This document shows, piece by piece, positions 6,423-6,695 of a DNA stretch of 6,695 nucleotides; positions within the stretch are counted from its first letter, which is position 1; every line of letters begins with the position of its first letter. Below the pieces are notes generated by a model. It made no database searches, had not been told where the DNA came from, and saw only the letters and a list, made by a program, of their open reading frames with translations. Origin of the DNA: Paracoccus sp. (in: a-proteobacteria) (GTDB lineage: Bacteria > Pseudomonadota > Alphaproteobacteria > Rhodobacterales > Rhodobacteraceae); assembly GCA_031178645.1 (NCBI GenBank), contig JAPSIP010000082.1, positions 1-6,695 of the forward strand, read 5' to 3'. Made by a program: the position numbers and the translations under genes.

Positions 6423-6695
6423 GCGGCCCTTTGCTGGACATCCGCGGCCTGACGATCGGCATACCGAACAGAAACGGTCCGCCCCTGCAGATCGTCCGTG
6501 ATCTCAGTTTCGACATCATGCCGGGCGAGATCTTCGGGCTGGTGGGAGAATCGGGCAGCGGCAAGTCGGCCTCGGCGCTCGCGCTTATGGGTCTGAACCG
6601 CCGTCCCCTGACGACGCTGAAGGGTCAGGCGCTTTACGGCGGGCAAGACCTCCTGGCGATGTCGCGCCGGTCCATGCGCAAGCTGCGCGGCGACC
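6419..6695 (+). CDS. ABC transporter ATP-binding protein, DppD/OppD type (5' part only)
   Basis: From the ATG at 6419, which overlaps the preceding stop as ATGA, the frame is open to the window edge, giving 92 residues. The sequence has the N-terminal strand LLDIRGLTI (5-13), VRDLSFDIMPGEIFGLVGES and a complete Walker A motif GESGSGKS (43-50). It continues with ALALMGL and a segment GQALYGGQDLLAMSRRSMRK (69-88), which matches the DppD/OppD pattern of G.i.f.G.dLl.ls...mr..RG. The Q-loop, signature motif, Walker B and the DppD C-terminal domain would lie beyond the window. It is the cytoplasmic ATPase that energises the importer; Dpp-class systems usually have a second ATPase (DppF type), either next in line or fused. 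Only a weak AGGT ribosome site precedes the start, so translation probably depends on coupling to the permease. Confidence 0.9.
   Translation, partial: MSGPLLDIRGLTIGIPNRNGPPLQIVRDLSFDIMPGEIFGLVGESGSGKSASALALMGLNRRPLTTLKGQALYGGQDLLAMSRRSMRKLRGD

Noticed and set aside
1..6695. tRNA, rRNA, riboswitch, CRISPR, insertion-sequence or attachment-site signals
   Set aside because: Nearly all of the window is protein coding with gaps of 133 bases or less. No repeat arrays, transposase fragments, terminal inverted repeats or cloverleaf-like segments were found by reading.

Overview
The window is high-GC DNA with tightly packed genes, short Shine-Dalgarno-led intergenic gaps and strong third-position G/C. 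Together with the gene content this suggests an alphaproteobacterium, probably Rhodobacterales (Paracoccus-like). That placement is an inference from composition and protein style, not a database result.

Layout. Positions 1-345 (+) hold the C-terminal 114 residues of an Amidohydro_3 (YtcJ-like) metal-dependent hydrolase whose start lies outside the window. Positions 386-1183 (-) hold a complete M55-family peptidase (DppA-type D-aminopeptidase), convergent with the fragment and separated from it by 40 bases. A 133-base divergent intergenic region (1184-1316) then leads into a rightward gene set. This comprises a complete YtcJ-like amidohydrolase (1317-2942), a secreted family-5 peptide/dipeptide substrate-binding protein (2980-4587), two inner-membrane permeases of DppB type (4654-5589) and DppC type (5598-6422), and the first 92 residues of a DppD-type ATPase (from 6419) that runs off the window end. 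A hairpin at 4597-4626 sits between the binding-protein gene and the permeases. Another small hairpin overlaps the stop codon of the first amidohydrolase.

How the genes fit together. The binding protein, two permeases and ATPase make a Dpp/Opp-class ABC importer. The flanking enzymes (M55 peptidase and two paralogous Amidohydro_3 hydrolases, none with a convincing signal peptide) would act on the imported substrate in the cytoplasm. An M55 peptidase beside a Dpp importer recalls the Bacillus subtilis dppABCDE operon, where DppA is the D-aminopeptidase. Here, however, the peptidase gene is transcribed divergently from the transporter. The most reasonable reading is a scavenging locus for a peptide-like or N-acylated/amide compound, possibly one containing D-amino acids; the actual substrate cannot be read from sequence.

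No RNA genes, CRISPR arrays, insertion sequences or prophage signals were seen. Apart from the gene combination this is an ordinary catabolic and transport region. No clearly undescribed system is visible.
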